The notes under the pieces were generated by a model. The model was not told where the DNA came from. It saw only the letters and a list, made by a program, of their open reading frames with translations, and searched no databases. Position numbers and translations under genes: made by a program. From Photobacterium marinum (lineage in GTDB: Bacteria > Pseudomonadota > Gammaproteobacteria > Enterobacterales > Vibrionaceae), in contig NZ_AMZO01000003.1 of NCBI RefSeq assembly GCF_000331515.1, forward strand, positions 62,001 through 126,000: a DNA stretch of 64,000 nt, read 5' to 3'. Below are positions 55,603 to 64,000 of the stretch, piece by piece. How positions within the stretch are numbered: position 1 is the first letter of the stretch; each line of letters starts with the position of its first letter.

Positions 55603-57558
55603 TTAAACCTTAAAACGCTGAATCAGCAATTGAAGAGCTTCACCCAGTTTAGCCAACTCCGCACTTGAAGCTGATGTCTGCTCAGAAGCTGCGGCGGTTT
55701 GGTCTGCCACTTCCTGAATCGCATTCACACGAATATTCACATCTTCCGCCACACTGCTCTGCTCACGGGAAGCAGTCGCAATCTGCATATTCATATCATT
55801 GATAGTGCTTGATTCTTTGGTAATAACGTCAAGAGATACGTTCACCTGCTCGGCCATATTAACCATCTGCTGAACCTGTGTCTGGCTGCTTTGCATCTCA
55901 TCAACAGCACTTACCGTACCCGACTTCAGGGTGTTAATCATGGTTTCAATTTCAACCGTCGAATCCTGAGTCTTCTGCGCCAATGAGCGAACTTCATCTG
56001 CAACGACAGCGAAACCACGCCCTTGTTCACCAGCTCGGGCCGCTTCAATTGCTGCATTCAGTGCCAGCAGGTTAGTCTGATCAGCGATGCTCTTAATCAC
56101 ATCCAATACAGAGGCGATCTCTTCGCTGTTAGCACGAACCTGATCGATGGCCTGAGCAGACTGCTCAACATTATCGGCCAGCGTGCGCATACCCTGCACA
56201 GTATCAGCAACCAGACGACTACCCTTCTGAGTCTCCTCGTAGGCCTGTTTTACAGCGTCTGACGTCATGTCTGCACGATTAGCTACATCTTGCGTAGTCG
56301 CATTCATCTCAGTCATCGCCGTAGCCACCTGCTCGATGTCACCGCGCTGGGCATTAACACCTGCACTCGTCTGGGTAGTTACTGCCGACAGCTCTTCAGA
56401 CGCAGTCGCAATCTGGTTGATACTGTCAGATAAGCCAGCCAGAATTTCACGCAGTGACAGCACCATCGTCTGCATTGCAGCAAACAGCTCGCCAATTTCA
56501 TCTTTACGGTCATTTTTAACATCGACTGTCAGGTCGCCATCAGAAATACGCTGAGTGATACCTACCGCTTCCTGCAACGGAAGTGCAATCTGGCGGGTAA
56601 TCAAAACACTAACCGCGACACCGGCAATAATCGCCAGCAGCGCCAAAGCTGAGTTAATGGTTTCTACCTTGCTGATATCTTCAGCCAAATGCTTTTTCTG
56701 AACGCTGCGAGCTTCGTTAAGCAGGTCTTCCGCTTTACGAGCCTGAACCAACATGTTCTCGTTAGCCTGCTCCATCTTTTGTTGCGTTGCCAGATAGTTA
56801 GTGAACGCCTGCTGATACTGGCTGACCGCAGACGTAACTGAGTTAATTCTCTGATCACCAGAAGCTGAGCGACTTTGCACTTTAACGTCTGCCATCAGTT
56901 GATTCATGTTGCGAATGTGCTTCTTAACCGCTGCGGCATACTTCTCATCCAAAGACAGAATATAGTTCTTCTCCGCTCTTCGAGCCTCAAGCATCCACTT
57001 AATCATACGGTTAGCGGCATCCGCAATCTCAACAGCTTGACGAATATCACCAGCGCTCGCATTTGCATTCAGCAAGGTTTCAAATGACGCTTTCTGATCA
57101 ATACGAATTTCTGTAAGCAAAGTATCAACATCCCGAGCCTGCTTGCGCATTTCACTTGATGCTTCATTCGCCTGTTTTTTCAGCACAATAAATTGCTTAA
57201 ATTCCTGATGATAAGTGCGGGTAACGTCATCTACTTGATCAAGAGTCAACAATTCCTGCTGATTGTTGATCCCTTTTTTCGTCTTTATTACTAACGCATT
57301 GATATCTTTTACTGCAGAATCAACACCATTTACAGATTCTACAGTCTCACGTAACACATAGTTTTTTTCATTGATCCGAGCTTCTTTGATCAACTTCACC
57401 ATACGGTTAACATCATCTGCAATGCTGACATCTTCACTTAAGGTCGAAAAACCCATTAAGCCATTTAAGGCAACAAAAGCCGTCAACAACAGCACGGAGC
57501 CAAAACCAATGGTTAATTTGGCTCCTACTTTTAAATTTCTGAAATTAAACATTTTCAC
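55603..57558 (-). CDS. Methyl-accepting chemotaxis protein with helical bimodular (HBM-like) sensor
   Basis: 651 aa. TM1 near 13-33 and TM2 near 305-325 enclose a periplasmic domain of about 265 residues made of two similar helical bundles. Each contains a related segment ([20 protein letters not shown] and [20 protein letters not shown]), the mark of HBM sensors such as McpS, which bind organic acids. HAMP is at about 328-380 ([20 protein letters not shown]) and the signalling hairpin tip is [20 protein letters not shown]. It drives chemotaxis through CheA/CheW. No CheB/CheR pentapeptide is at the C-terminus. Confidence 0.92.
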   Translation of the reverse strand: MKMFNFRNLKVGAKLTIGFGSVLLLTAFVALNGLMGFSTLSEDVSIADDVNRMVKLIKEARINEKNYVLRETVESVNGVDSAVKDINALVIKTKKGINNQQELLTLDQVDDVTRTYHQEFKQFIVLKKQANEASSEMRKQARDVDTLLTEIRIDQKASFETLLNANASAGDIRQAVEIADAANRMIKWMLEARRAEKNYILSLDEKYAAAVKKHIRNMNQLMADVKVQSRSASGDQRINSVTSAVSQYQQAFTNYLATQQKMEQANENMLVQARKAEDLLNEARSVQKKHLAEDISKVETINSALALLAIIAGVAVSVLITRQIALPLQEAVGITQRISDGDLTVDVKNDRKDEIGELFAAMQTMVLSLREILAGLSDSINQIATASEELSAVTTQTSAGVNAQRGDIEQVATAMTEMNATTQDVANRADMTSDAVKQAYEETQKGSRLVADTVQGMRTLADNVEQSAQAIDQVRANSEEIASVLDVIKSIADQTNLLALNAAIEAARAGEQGRGFAVVADEVRSLAQKTQDSTVEIETMINTLKSGTVSAVDEMQSSQTQVQQMVNMAEQVNVSLDVITKESSTINDMNMQIATASREQSSVAEDVNIRVNAIQEVADQTAAASEQTSASSAELAKLGEALQLLIQRFKV

Positions 57559-57913
57559 CTAATTTATTATTTGAAATTTCCCCAGATGACTTCCCTGACT
57601 AATTATCTGTACAAAACTGCAGTCGTTTCTTTATTATAAATAGCGACCAAAGCGCACAAAAATATAGAAAAGACGACTCAAAAACAAACAAAAGAAACAT
57701 TTAGACGCAAGTTTTTTGTGAAAAAGATCAACACCGTATAAATTAAACTCAAATTATTCATTCTACATCATCAGCATATAAACCAAGTTTTATTAAATTG
57801 AGTGCGCATATAATTTATGAGAATTTAGTTTCTTATATTTGACCTCATACGTTCTTGTCTCTGAACTAAGCTATATTTTATTCATCCCTATCATTTCGAT
57901 TAAGTGCGTGAAA
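57559..57913. other. AT-rich divergent promoter region
   Basis: 355 bases with no gene, between the divergent MCP and SLATT-like genes. Strongly AT-rich, as for promoter DNA; no specific sigma box could be assigned. Confidence 0.4.
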
Positions 57914-58537
57914 ATGAGCCTGAAAGAGAACCTGATAAAAGAGATAACCGATACTAAAGAGAGGATGCTGATGGCCGCTTACAGCCATCATGCCCGCTAT
58001 CGTCACTGGCACAGAGTTAACCTGATCCTTAATATCACCATTGGTATCCTGGGTGGTGTCACTGGCGGAAGCCTGCTGGCACAGAACGGCTTTATCACGG
58101 GGTTTATCGCTTTTATTGTCGCAATTCTTGCTTCCATTGCCGCTATTATGGAGCCGGCGAAGCATGCTGAATCAAGCAAAACTGCTTATAAGATGCTGAA
58201 AGTCTTATCTGGGAAACTGGATGCTTTACGCGATGTACACTTAATCCAAATTACTGATGACGATAAAGAAGAGTTATTCAGAATTACAGACCAGTTCCTT
58301 AATATAAGGGAAGCTCGGGATAAATTATTGGAAGATGCTCCAGTTCCCAGCCCTGATGATTTAGAAAAAGGGCGCGAGCGATATAAATTATTCGAGTCAG
58401 ATATAGCAGACTTTCCTGTCCCGCTTTTTCACGGTAATGAAGGTGGTCAGCAATTAACTGCAAAACCAGAACAAAATAAAGAAGAAGTGAAACAACAAAA
58501 TAAAGCCTCTGATAACAAGCAAAAAACGGGTAATTAA
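57914..58537 (+). CDS. SLATT-like two-TM membrane protein
   Basis: 207 aa from ATG 57914 (TTG 57839 is in frame). N-terminal helix with HHARYRHWHRVNLILNIT, two membrane helices (36-56 and 60-79) separated by a tight turn, and a long cytoplasmic helical part with FRITDQFLNIREARDKL, ending in a Gln/Lys-rich tail. This is the plan of SLATT proteins, 2-TM effectors first noted beside nucleotide-second-messenger defence genes. No partner synthase is adjacent. Its role here is unknown. Confidence 0.6.
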   Translation: MSLKENLIKEITDTKERMLMAAYSHHARYRHWHRVNLILNITIGILGGVTGGSLLAQNGFITGFIAFIVAILASIAAIMEPAKHAESSKTAYKMLKVLSGKLDALRDVHLIQITDDDKEELFRITDQFLNIREARDKLLEDAPVPSPDDLEKGRERYKLFESDIADFPVPLFHGNEGGQQLTAKPEQNKEEVKQQNKASDNKQKTGN

Positions 58538-58563
58538 ATAAAGCCTCTTATGAGGCCTTATTT
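58536..58563 (+). terminator. Terminator after the SLATT-like gene
   Basis: AAATAAAGCCTC pairs with GAGGCCTTATTT (one mismatch) around four bases; it begins within the stop codon region. Confidence 0.75.
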
Positions 58564-58725
58564 AACTTATATATTCAAGTCAGAACAACTAAGCTATCAC
58601 TCGCTATATTATATCCAGTGTCCTCGTTTTCTTATCTTCACTGATAACGTCATCGACTGGTATCAATTGCGGAATTAATGTATTTTGTTTGCTAATTTTA
58701 ATTCACTACGACAAGGCAAGGTGAC

Positions 58726-59229
58726 ATGGCAGTATTAGATATACTTACCATTCCAAACCCAAAACTTAAGGTTCAAGCGACTGAAGTTAAAGACATTAGT
58801 GCCGTACAAACACTGATTGATGATATGCTGGATACTATGTACCACACTGACAACGGTATCGGCCTTGCGGCTCCGCAGGTTGGTCGCTCTGAAGCTATCG
58901 TCGTTATTGATATCTCACCAGAAAGAAACGATCCACTCATTTTGATTAACCCTGAAATCGTCAGCGGCGAAAATCCGGTTTCCGGCCAGGAAGGCTGTTT
59001 GTCTGTTCCCGGTTATTACGCAGATGTTGAGCGATTTGAAAAAGTTACAATCTCCGCCATGGATCGTGAGGGTAACAAATTCGAAATTGAGCGTGATGAT
59101 TTTCTTGCTATTGCAATGCAGCATGAAATTGACCACCTCAAAGGCAAACTGTTTATTGACTATTTGTCGCCGTTAAAAAGACAAATGGCGCTAAAAAAAG
59201 TGAAGAAGCATATTAAATCTGCCGCCTGA
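58726..59229 (+). CDS. def: Peptide deformylase (second, orphan copy)
   Basis: 167 aa with AAGGTGA before the ATG. All three active-site motifs are intact: GIGLAAPQ (44-51), EGCLS (89-93, Cys91 metal ligand) and HEIDH (133-137). It removes N-formyl from nascent proteins. The housekeeping copy normally sits beside fmt; this one does not, so it is likely the second deformylase found in many vibrios. Confidence 0.93.
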   Translation: MAVLDILTIPNPKLKVQATEVKDISAVQTLIDDMLDTMYHTDNGIGLAAPQVGRSEAIVVIDISPERNDPLILINPEIVSGENPVSGQEGCLSVPGYYADVERFEKVTISAMDREGNKFEIERDDFLAIAMQHEIDHLKGKLFIDYLSPLKRQMALKKVKKHIKSAA

Positions 59230-59247
59230 TTTTCTGCTCCATCGAAT

Positions 59248-59277
59248 TGTCACGGCCAGTAACTTACTGGCCGGACA
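59248..59277. terminator. Hairpin between def and the putative effector gene
   Basis: GGCCAGT (59254-59260) pairs with ACTGGCC (59266-59272), extended by outer TTGTC/GACAA pairing. It lies between convergent genes. Confidence 0.65.
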
Positions 59278-59292
59278 AACTCTCAGACTCGC

Positions 59293-62076
59293 TTAGCTGT
59301 CATTATATTTGGGATATAACCGTTCCTGACTCTCGTCTTTATATGCCTGATATTCAGACTTGAAATATGCATTAAGCGCATCCATTGCATGCTCAAAGTG
59401 CTCCGGCGTTTTTGCTTCATGATACTGAGCGGCTTTTTCCTGCAACAGTGCTTTTAGCTCATTACCATTTGGTATTTCCTGTGCTCGCTTATCCAGCTCC
59501 TTAGCAAGGTTTGAGGAATGGTCATTAACCCTGTCAAAAATGTTCCCCAGCCCTGAATGATGGTTTGCTGTGTACTGCTCCCACAACTGCATTTGTTGGC
59601 CATTCTGCCAGCCATTATATTTGGTTTGCAGGTAAGAAAGCGTGTTATCACCAATCCACTCAGCAAGGTGATCATTACCACTAATAGAGACACCACCACC
59701 AACTGTTACAACCCCGGCGGTGACTGAACCACTTGCGCCTAACGATGTAGAATCTGTCGCCCGAACATATTGCAAGTGGTACTTACCGTCTTCTCCGCGA
59801 ACAAAATTCCCTTCCAATTGGGTACTACTGCCCAGAGAACCACTGACACTTAACTCGTCCAGCCCCGCGATTTCCTGATAACTCAGGTTGTTATTACTGA
59901 GATACTTGCCTATTCCTTCTTTAAACAAGCCTTTAATTGCCGTTGCCCTGTCCGTCATTGCCGGAATATCAGCCTTAATAGCAACATTAAGGTAATCGCC
60001 ATCATTATCAGGATTAATATGCCCCTCAATCTTGTTATAACGTACCGTTATCCCGACCTCTTTCTTGCCCACCAGCGGTATATCGAGCTTTGCAGAAAAA
60101 GATTTACTGGCTTGTTTATCCGTACTTTGTGCGCCGGATGTCAACGTCAGGTTCTTATCGATATGTTTTTTCTGCTCTAGATTCAACTGCGGCGTAGAAT
60201 AGTCATCAACGACACTAGTTAAATACTCATTAAACGGCGCTTCATGTGGGATAAGATGCGGCACATCACCATTTACGAAACTGGCCATATAAGCCTGATT
60301 TAACTTCGCATGAGTACACATCACGGCTCGCAGGTACTCACCTCGACCTTCCACACCACGATTACCTTCAAAAGCATGTTTTACCCGAGCTAAATCACCC
60401 TTAAGAGTATGGCTTTCCTTATCCTGACGTACGGCATCATAACGGTTAACCACATCCAGATACGCATCGTATTCTTGCTTGAGTGTGACTATTACATTCT
60501 TCAGTTCATTACGCTTTGCTGCGAGCTGATCCATGTACATCTCTACACGGTGATCATCTTGCCCTAGCGGATCTTCGGCATGTTTCTTTGCCAAGAATTC
60601 CAATTCCTGCTGAATTTTTTCTATCCACTGTTTACCTTTGTTTCCAGCCAGTGTTGTGCGCTGCCCCAAAGCCTCACTCGCATTTGAAGCCATATAGGGT
60701 TCAGGAACAGAAACAGAGAAAAACTTGTCGGGACGACTTTCAATTCTGCCCGGTTCTGTCATCAGCACATCCAGCAAATTAGCATGCTTAGTGAAAGTCG
60801 TATTGGTTATCGAACTTTGTGCTCCGGTGGTGATACCAGCAAACTCTGCCAGCGTCGCTTCAATCGATACATTGCCATCGAGGCTAACACTCTTAACCTC
60901 TATTGGCGTCGGTGCATGCTTAGGTATGACTTGAATTTTCTCTCCCGGAGACAGCAGCCCCTGATGTATAAGCTGTTTAGCCAGTTCAGGACGGTGGCTA
61001 ATCACTTCACGCATCTGAGCATCAGCCTGACGGACTTGCCTGATCCCTTTTATATTCGCCAGTTTATTCACCCCGTCACCGGCAAAGGAAACCAACATAT
61101 CGTTGGCATGGTAATCAATAAAACCATCAAGATTAGAGAAAGCTTGTGTTTTACCTACCCCCAGACTGCCTTTCAAAGCCACACTCAGTTTCGATTTATC
61201 GTCTGCTTCGGGACCAGCGGAAAAACCAAGCTCCAGCGTACCTTTATGGCTGGCTCGAATCCGGGTGTCGTCATTGCCAGTGACCTTAACATCATACTTA
61301 AGCCCAACGGTCGCCGAGCCAGCCTTAATACCCAGCAACCCCAGCGCACCACCGATATTAAATGAGAATGAAGCCGCTCTTTCTGACCCGCCTTTCGTCA
61401 GCGGTTGCATTTGCTCCCGGAGGCTTTGTTTAAACTCATCGCGGAGTTTCTCCATCCCTCCGCTACGAACCTGTTCAGCGATAAGGCGAACTGACACCGT
61501 CTGAGCCTGATCCTTGGGCATTGCATCAGCCAGTTCACTCAAACGTTCATAAGCACTACTGTAAGTTTTTGCGTCTGAGTTAACATCAAGCTTGCGCAGC
61601 GCATATAACGCATCTCCCATTTTCTCTTTTACATCCGCGGAAAATGGTTGCTGTTCAAGATGAGCCAAGGCTTTGCTCATTAAATTTAAATCACCGACAG
61701 AGTAAGTTTTCCCTAACAAGGTATCTGCTGTCAGTTGCAGCCGCTCTTTGGGTCCATCATACGTTTCAAGCTGCCCGGCGGCTGCCATAATCTGCTTAAA
61801 CGCTTTATCATCCAGCGGCTCTTTCTGCTGCTGAATGAATGGTGTTGCCATCAGCAAATCTCGGGTCATCTGAGGCAGATGGTTGAAGTGTTCTAAGTGC
61901 GAACCTGATAATACTCGTGAAGCGGTATCGTTGGTGGAAGGTATTTCAATTGAGGGCAACTCAGTCGCGTTTGCCGGAGGTAATAATCCAGCGCTTTGAA
62001 CGGAAGACGAATGATTATCTGATAGCTGAGTTCGGTTCAGAGCCTGGGTGAAGCCGGTATTAATTCCATTAACCAT
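59293..62076 (-). CDS. Putative large T3SS effector
   Basis: 927 aa from ATG 62076 with AAGGAGAT 4 bases upstream (the frame is open to 62121). The polar Ser/Thr/Asn-rich first 60 residues fit a type III signal, followed by a helical part to about 235. Two beta-rich blocks are interspersed with helices: about 245-340 (FSFNIGGALGLLGIKAGSAT, GLKYDVKVTG, LELGFSAG) and about 690-840 (KLDIPLVGKKEVGITVRYN, SVTAGVVTVGGGVSISGNDH). The strand pattern with alternating small and aromatic residues recalls a membrane barrel or pore. No enzyme motif was seen. It directly follows a CesT-like chaperone gene behind sctK-sctL. Confidence 0.7.
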   Translation of the reverse strand: MVNGINTGFTQALNRTQLSDNHSSSVQSAGLLPPANATELPSIEIPSTNDTASRVLSGSHLEHFNHLPQMTRDLLMATPFIQQQKEPLDDKAFKQIMAAAGQLETYDGPKERLQLTADTLLGKTYSVGDLNLMSKALAHLEQQPFSADVKEKMGDALYALRKLDVNSDAKTYSSAYERLSELADAMPKDQAQTVSVRLIAEQVRSGGMEKLRDEFKQSLREQMQPLTKGGSERAASFSFNIGGALGLLGIKAGSATVGLKYDVKVTGNDDTRIRASHKGTLELGFSAGPEADDKSKLSVALKGSLGVGKTQAFSNLDGFIDYHANDMLVSFAGDGVNKLANIKGIRQVRQADAQMREVISHRPELAKQLIHQGLLSPGEKIQVIPKHAPTPIEVKSVSLDGNVSIEATLAEFAGITTGAQSSITNTTFTKHANLLDVLMTEPGRIESRPDKFFSVSVPEPYMASNASEALGQRTTLAGNKGKQWIEKIQQELEFLAKKHAEDPLGQDDHRVEMYMDQLAAKRNELKNVIVTLKQEYDAYLDVVNRYDAVRQDKESHTLKGDLARVKHAFEGNRGVEGRGEYLRAVMCTHAKLNQAYMASFVNGDVPHLIPHEAPFNEYLTSVVDDYSTPQLNLEQKKHIDKNLTLTSGAQSTDKQASKSFSAKLDIPLVGKKEVGITVRYNKIEGHINPDNDGDYLNVAIKADIPAMTDRATAIKGLFKEGIGKYLSNNNLSYQEIAGLDELSVSGSLGSSTQLEGNFVRGEDGKYHLQYVRATDSTSLGASGSVTAGVVTVGGGVSISGNDHLAEWIGDNTLSYLQTKYNGWQNGQQMQLWEQYTANHHSGLGNIFDRVNDHSSNLAKELDKRAQEIPNGNELKALLQEKAAQYHEAKTPEHFEHAMDALNAYFKSEYQAYKDESQERLYPKYNDS

Positions 62077-62089
62077 GGTGATCTCCTTA

Positions 62090-62524
62090 TCATACGAAAA
62101 ATGCGCCGGCGAGCTGAGCAATGGTTAACTCGTTGTCGGTCGATATTCCATCATCGCTTTCGCTGCCTGAAAGCTGCTCAGCCCAATAAGCAGCAGCCTG
62201 AACAAATCTGTCGTACATTGCCTGCCAGTGCGGTGCCATTGCCTCGTGTAGCGTTACGGCGAGCAAAACCCGGTTTTCCTCAAAAACAGAGAGGGTTGCA
62301 CCATTAGTCTGCTGCCACATGCAGTTCGCCTTTAACAGTTCCATTGGCGGCGTTTCGCCAATCCAGCCAACTTCGCTGTATAACACCACTTCGGAACGTC
62401 GGTAATAGAAATTAGCGACCAGCGAATAAACCGGCAGTTGCAGTGACGCCGCATCATTTTCGTCAAATTCCAGCATCACACCTGTGACATCGGAAAGCGC
62501 TTGTTGCCATGCTTCTTTGTTCAT
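62090..62524 (-). CDS. CesT-type class I T3SS chaperone
   Basis: 144 aa. Tir-chaperone-like build: helix (WQQALSDVTGVML), strands (SLVANFYYRRSEVVLYSEVG, CMWQQTNGATLSVFEENRVL), and helix HWQAMYDRFVQAAAYWAEQL, followed by an acidic tail. Low pI, small, and placed 13 bases before the putative effector gene: the classic chaperone-effector pair. ATG 62524 start. Confidence 0.75.
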   Translation of the reverse strand: MNKEAWQQALSDVTGVMLEFDENDAASLQLPVYSLVANFYYRRSEVVLYSEVGWIGETPPMELLKANCMWQQTNGATLSVFEENRVLLAVTLHEAMAPHWQAMYDRFVQAAAYWAEQLSGSESDDGISTDNELTIAQLAGAFFV

Positions 62525-62572
62525 ATTTCCCTCTTCTATTGTCGTTATTGTGTTTTTCTTTTTCGCTGACGT

Positions 62573-63160
62573 TTACTGACCGGAAGAGTCAGTCAGTAAA
62601 CGCGCTTCAAGCTGTTGTTCCAGGTGTGTCATTGAAGCCACAATCAGGGTGTCGCCCAGCTCGACCTCACAGGCCAGAAGCTGATTGCTGCTCACTTCAC
62701 ACTGAAGATCCGGAAACGCACTGCTGATTAACGGCAGACAGGACTCCGGAACCCGAACGATCAGATTCTGCCTTTCACGTACATTACGCAGAGCATGAGA
62801 AACCAAAGCCTGAACTTTTTGCTCGTCCGGCGTCTGTTCAAGTAGTGCCTGCATTCCATCGCTGACAATGCCGGACAATGATGACTCAAGGCTGTTCATC
62901 GTTTCCTGCCAGCGCTGCCTGTGTTGCTGCTCCAGCTCAAGAAGATTCAGCGCCTTTTGGGCCTCTGCTTCGCTACAGGCCTTTTTCAATAAGGCATCGG
63001 CCTGATCCCTGGCCTTAGCTTCAATGGCCTGCGCCGAGATATTCGCCTGCTCTACTATTTCCTTTGCCTGCCTGCGGCATCCCAGCTCATTCGCCGTAAC
63101 AATCTTCTGTCCATGCATTCCTGCACTTATTGCAGACTCTGCTTCAACCACTCGAACCAT
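62573..63160 (-). CDS. sctL: T3SS stator SctL
   Basis: 195 aa, HrpE/YscL/FliH family. The long helical N-terminus (RRQAKEIVEQANISAQAIEA, KARDQADALLKKACSEAEAQ) ends in a compact C-terminal domain (LIVRVPESCLPLISSAFPDL, CEVELGDTLIVASMTHLEQQ) that binds the ATPase SctN. It overlaps the end of sctK by 34 bases. It links SctN to the SctQ/SctK pods. Confidence 0.9.
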   Translation of the reverse strand: MVRVVEAESAISAGMHGQKIVTANELGCRRQAKEIVEQANISAQAIEAKARDQADALLKKACSEAEAQKALNLLELEQQHRQRWQETMNSLESSLSGIVSDGMQALLEQTPDEQKVQALVSHALRNVRERQNLIVRVPESCLPLISSAFPDLQCEVSSNQLLACEVELGDTLIVASMTHLEQQLEARLLTDSSGQ

Positions 63161-63993
63161 TCGGGATATTTCCTTTCAAGACAAAACATTAAACTCGGTG
63201 ATACTGTCACGCCCTGAACAAGTTGCATCTCTGACCCATTCGGCACTGCCGCTGAAAACGCTATTTGTCGCCCCTTGCCTGAACTTGCGGTATCAGCTTT
63301 AACAGCACACTTCAAAAACATCATTTCCTTCCAAAAGTGAGGCCAGGAGTGGGTAACAGAATGAAGAAGAGAAGAAATCGTACGGGCTTTTTGTTGCGGC
63401 CAGTGTGCGGCATTGAGAATCGGGGAGTGGGAGTTATCAGTCATTTCGCTGGTTCGATGTTTTCTGCCGAGCTTTTCCCCGAGCTTTTTCTGGAACAGCG
63501 AGCGAAATGACCTTGAAGACGCATGAATAACTGGGTTGGGGTTCGCAGGATGAAGTCTTCCATGCGCCATCAGCCATTCATAATCATCCCCCAGCAAGTT
63601 CTGAAACGCATCAAGATCAGCGCGGTTGATAATGAGGGAAATAGCGCCGAGGTGATACCAGGCGCACCACAGGGTCAACACATCTTCCAGTACAACCCAG
63701 GGCAATAAGCTCCAAAAATATGGCAGGTCATCTCCAGGAGCTTGATGAGCGTCAGGCGAACTCTCAGGCAGACGAGCATCAAGTTGAGGCAGGTCTTCCA
63801 TTAACCGACAGGACTCCAACAGTCCCTGATTCAGCCATGATTGCTGCCTTGCTGAGTAGTTTTGCCAATTTAATTCACCAAGCCCGGCGTCATCCAATAG
63901 CCTGGAGACCTGCCTGGGGGGAATAACCTGACTGAAATGCAGTACGTGTTTCAGCGAAAGTGTCTGCTTGCTGTCACTGGGTTTGAGTAACAC
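63127..63993 (-). CDS. sctK: T3SS sorting-platform protein SctK
   Basis: 288 aa from GTG 63993, with an in-frame stop just upstream at the window end. YscK/PscK family by position (directly before sctL) and by features such as the Trp-rich centre (FWSLLPWVVLEDVLTLWCAW) and the helical C-terminus with RKYPEWFEWLKQSLQ. It joins the SctQ pods to SctD under the inner membrane. It is larger than YscK (about 210 aa), with an extra stretch near residues 150-215. The rest of the operon lies beyond the window. Confidence 0.8.
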   Translation of the reverse strand: MLLKPSDSKQTLSLKHVLHFSQVIPPRQVSRLLDDAGLGELNWQNYSARQQSWLNQGLLESCRLMEDLPQLDARLPESSPDAHQAPGDDLPYFWSLLPWVVLEDVLTLWCAWYHLGAISLIINRADLDAFQNLLGDDYEWLMAHGRLHPANPNPVIHASSRSFRSLFQKKLGEKLGRKHRTSEMTDNSHSPILNAAHWPQQKARTISSLLHSVTHSWPHFWKEMMFLKCAVKADTASSGKGRQIAFSAAVPNGSEMQLVQGVTVSPSLMFCLERKYPEWFEWLKQSLQ

Positions 63994-64000
63994 GCTCTAA

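Noticed and set aside
60784..61365. 193-codon plus-strand ORF inside the putative effector gene
   Set aside because: It is antisense to a strongly coding frame with a ribosome site and chaperone partner; it has no recognisable domain.

Overview
The window reads as Vibrionaceae DNA, most likely a marine Vibrio. Support comes from the DUF3010 and DUF3820 small proteins, a manA/gltS pair, a speA-speB pair, a ToxR-type membrane regulator and vibrio-style chemoreceptors. The left 25 kb is a mosaic accessory region. From about 25.7 kb rightwards there are housekeeping-type genes, into which two blocks of a type III secretion system (T3SS) are set. No rRNA, tRNA or CRISPR array was seen.

1-25.2 kb (accessory): a decayed IS903-type (IS5 family) copy, IS66-like and IS91-like relics, several unknown genes (a sigma-region-4-like DNA-binding protein, a 367-aa protein, an 869-aa helical-repeat protein), a GC-rich methyltransferase, and an outer-membrane/periplasmic module (OprB-type porin, DUF3299 protein, exported amidohydrolase, divergent AraC regulator). 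Next come a short tyrosine recombinase, a DUF4238 protein and other hypotheticals. A 25-bp direct repeat at 11201 and 19404 brackets the 8.2 kb from porin to hypothetical. To its right lies a three-deep nest of insertion sequences: an IS110/IS1111-type element inside an IS3-family element inside an IS903-type element. The IS903-type insertion keeps its 9-bp target duplication and the IS3 insertion its 3-bp one.

25.7-33.3 kb: a GGDEF-EAL protein, DUF3010, DUF3820, manA, gltS, then a 1.1-kb AT-rich gap. The gap leads to a transmembrane winged-helix regulator overlapping a small membrane/periplasmic partner. The arrangement is that of VtrA/VtrC or ToxR/ToxS and is a likely input switch for the T3SS.

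33.4-49.1 kb: the T3SS core, in the divergent layout of the Yersinia virA/virB operons. Leftwards run sctW, a SycN-like chaperone, sctX-like, sctY-like and sctV, then (after a hairpin terminator) a 99-aa orf, an EspA-like protein carrying a DUF1521 autocleavage domain, a 91-aa orf, a second EspA-like protein, an LcrH/SycD-type chaperone and the translocators sctE and sctB. Rightwards run sctN-O-P-Q-R-S-T-U. The place where Ysc systems encode LcrG/LcrV holds the two EspA-like filament/tip proteins, one of them interrupted by a predicted metal-triggered self-cleaving domain. I consider this the most interesting object in the window.

49.3-59.2 kb: a FIST-domain soluble chemoreceptor, an EamA transporter, speA-speB (arginine to agmatine to putrescine), an HBM-type chemoreceptor, a SLATT-like two-TM protein and an orphan peptide deformylase.

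59.3-64 kb: the T3SS resumes leftwards with sctK, sctL, a CesT-like chaperone and a 927-aa putative effector, resembling the end of a virC-type operon. The needle, rod, ring and secretin genes (sctF, I, J, D, C) are not in the window and presumably lie beyond its right edge.
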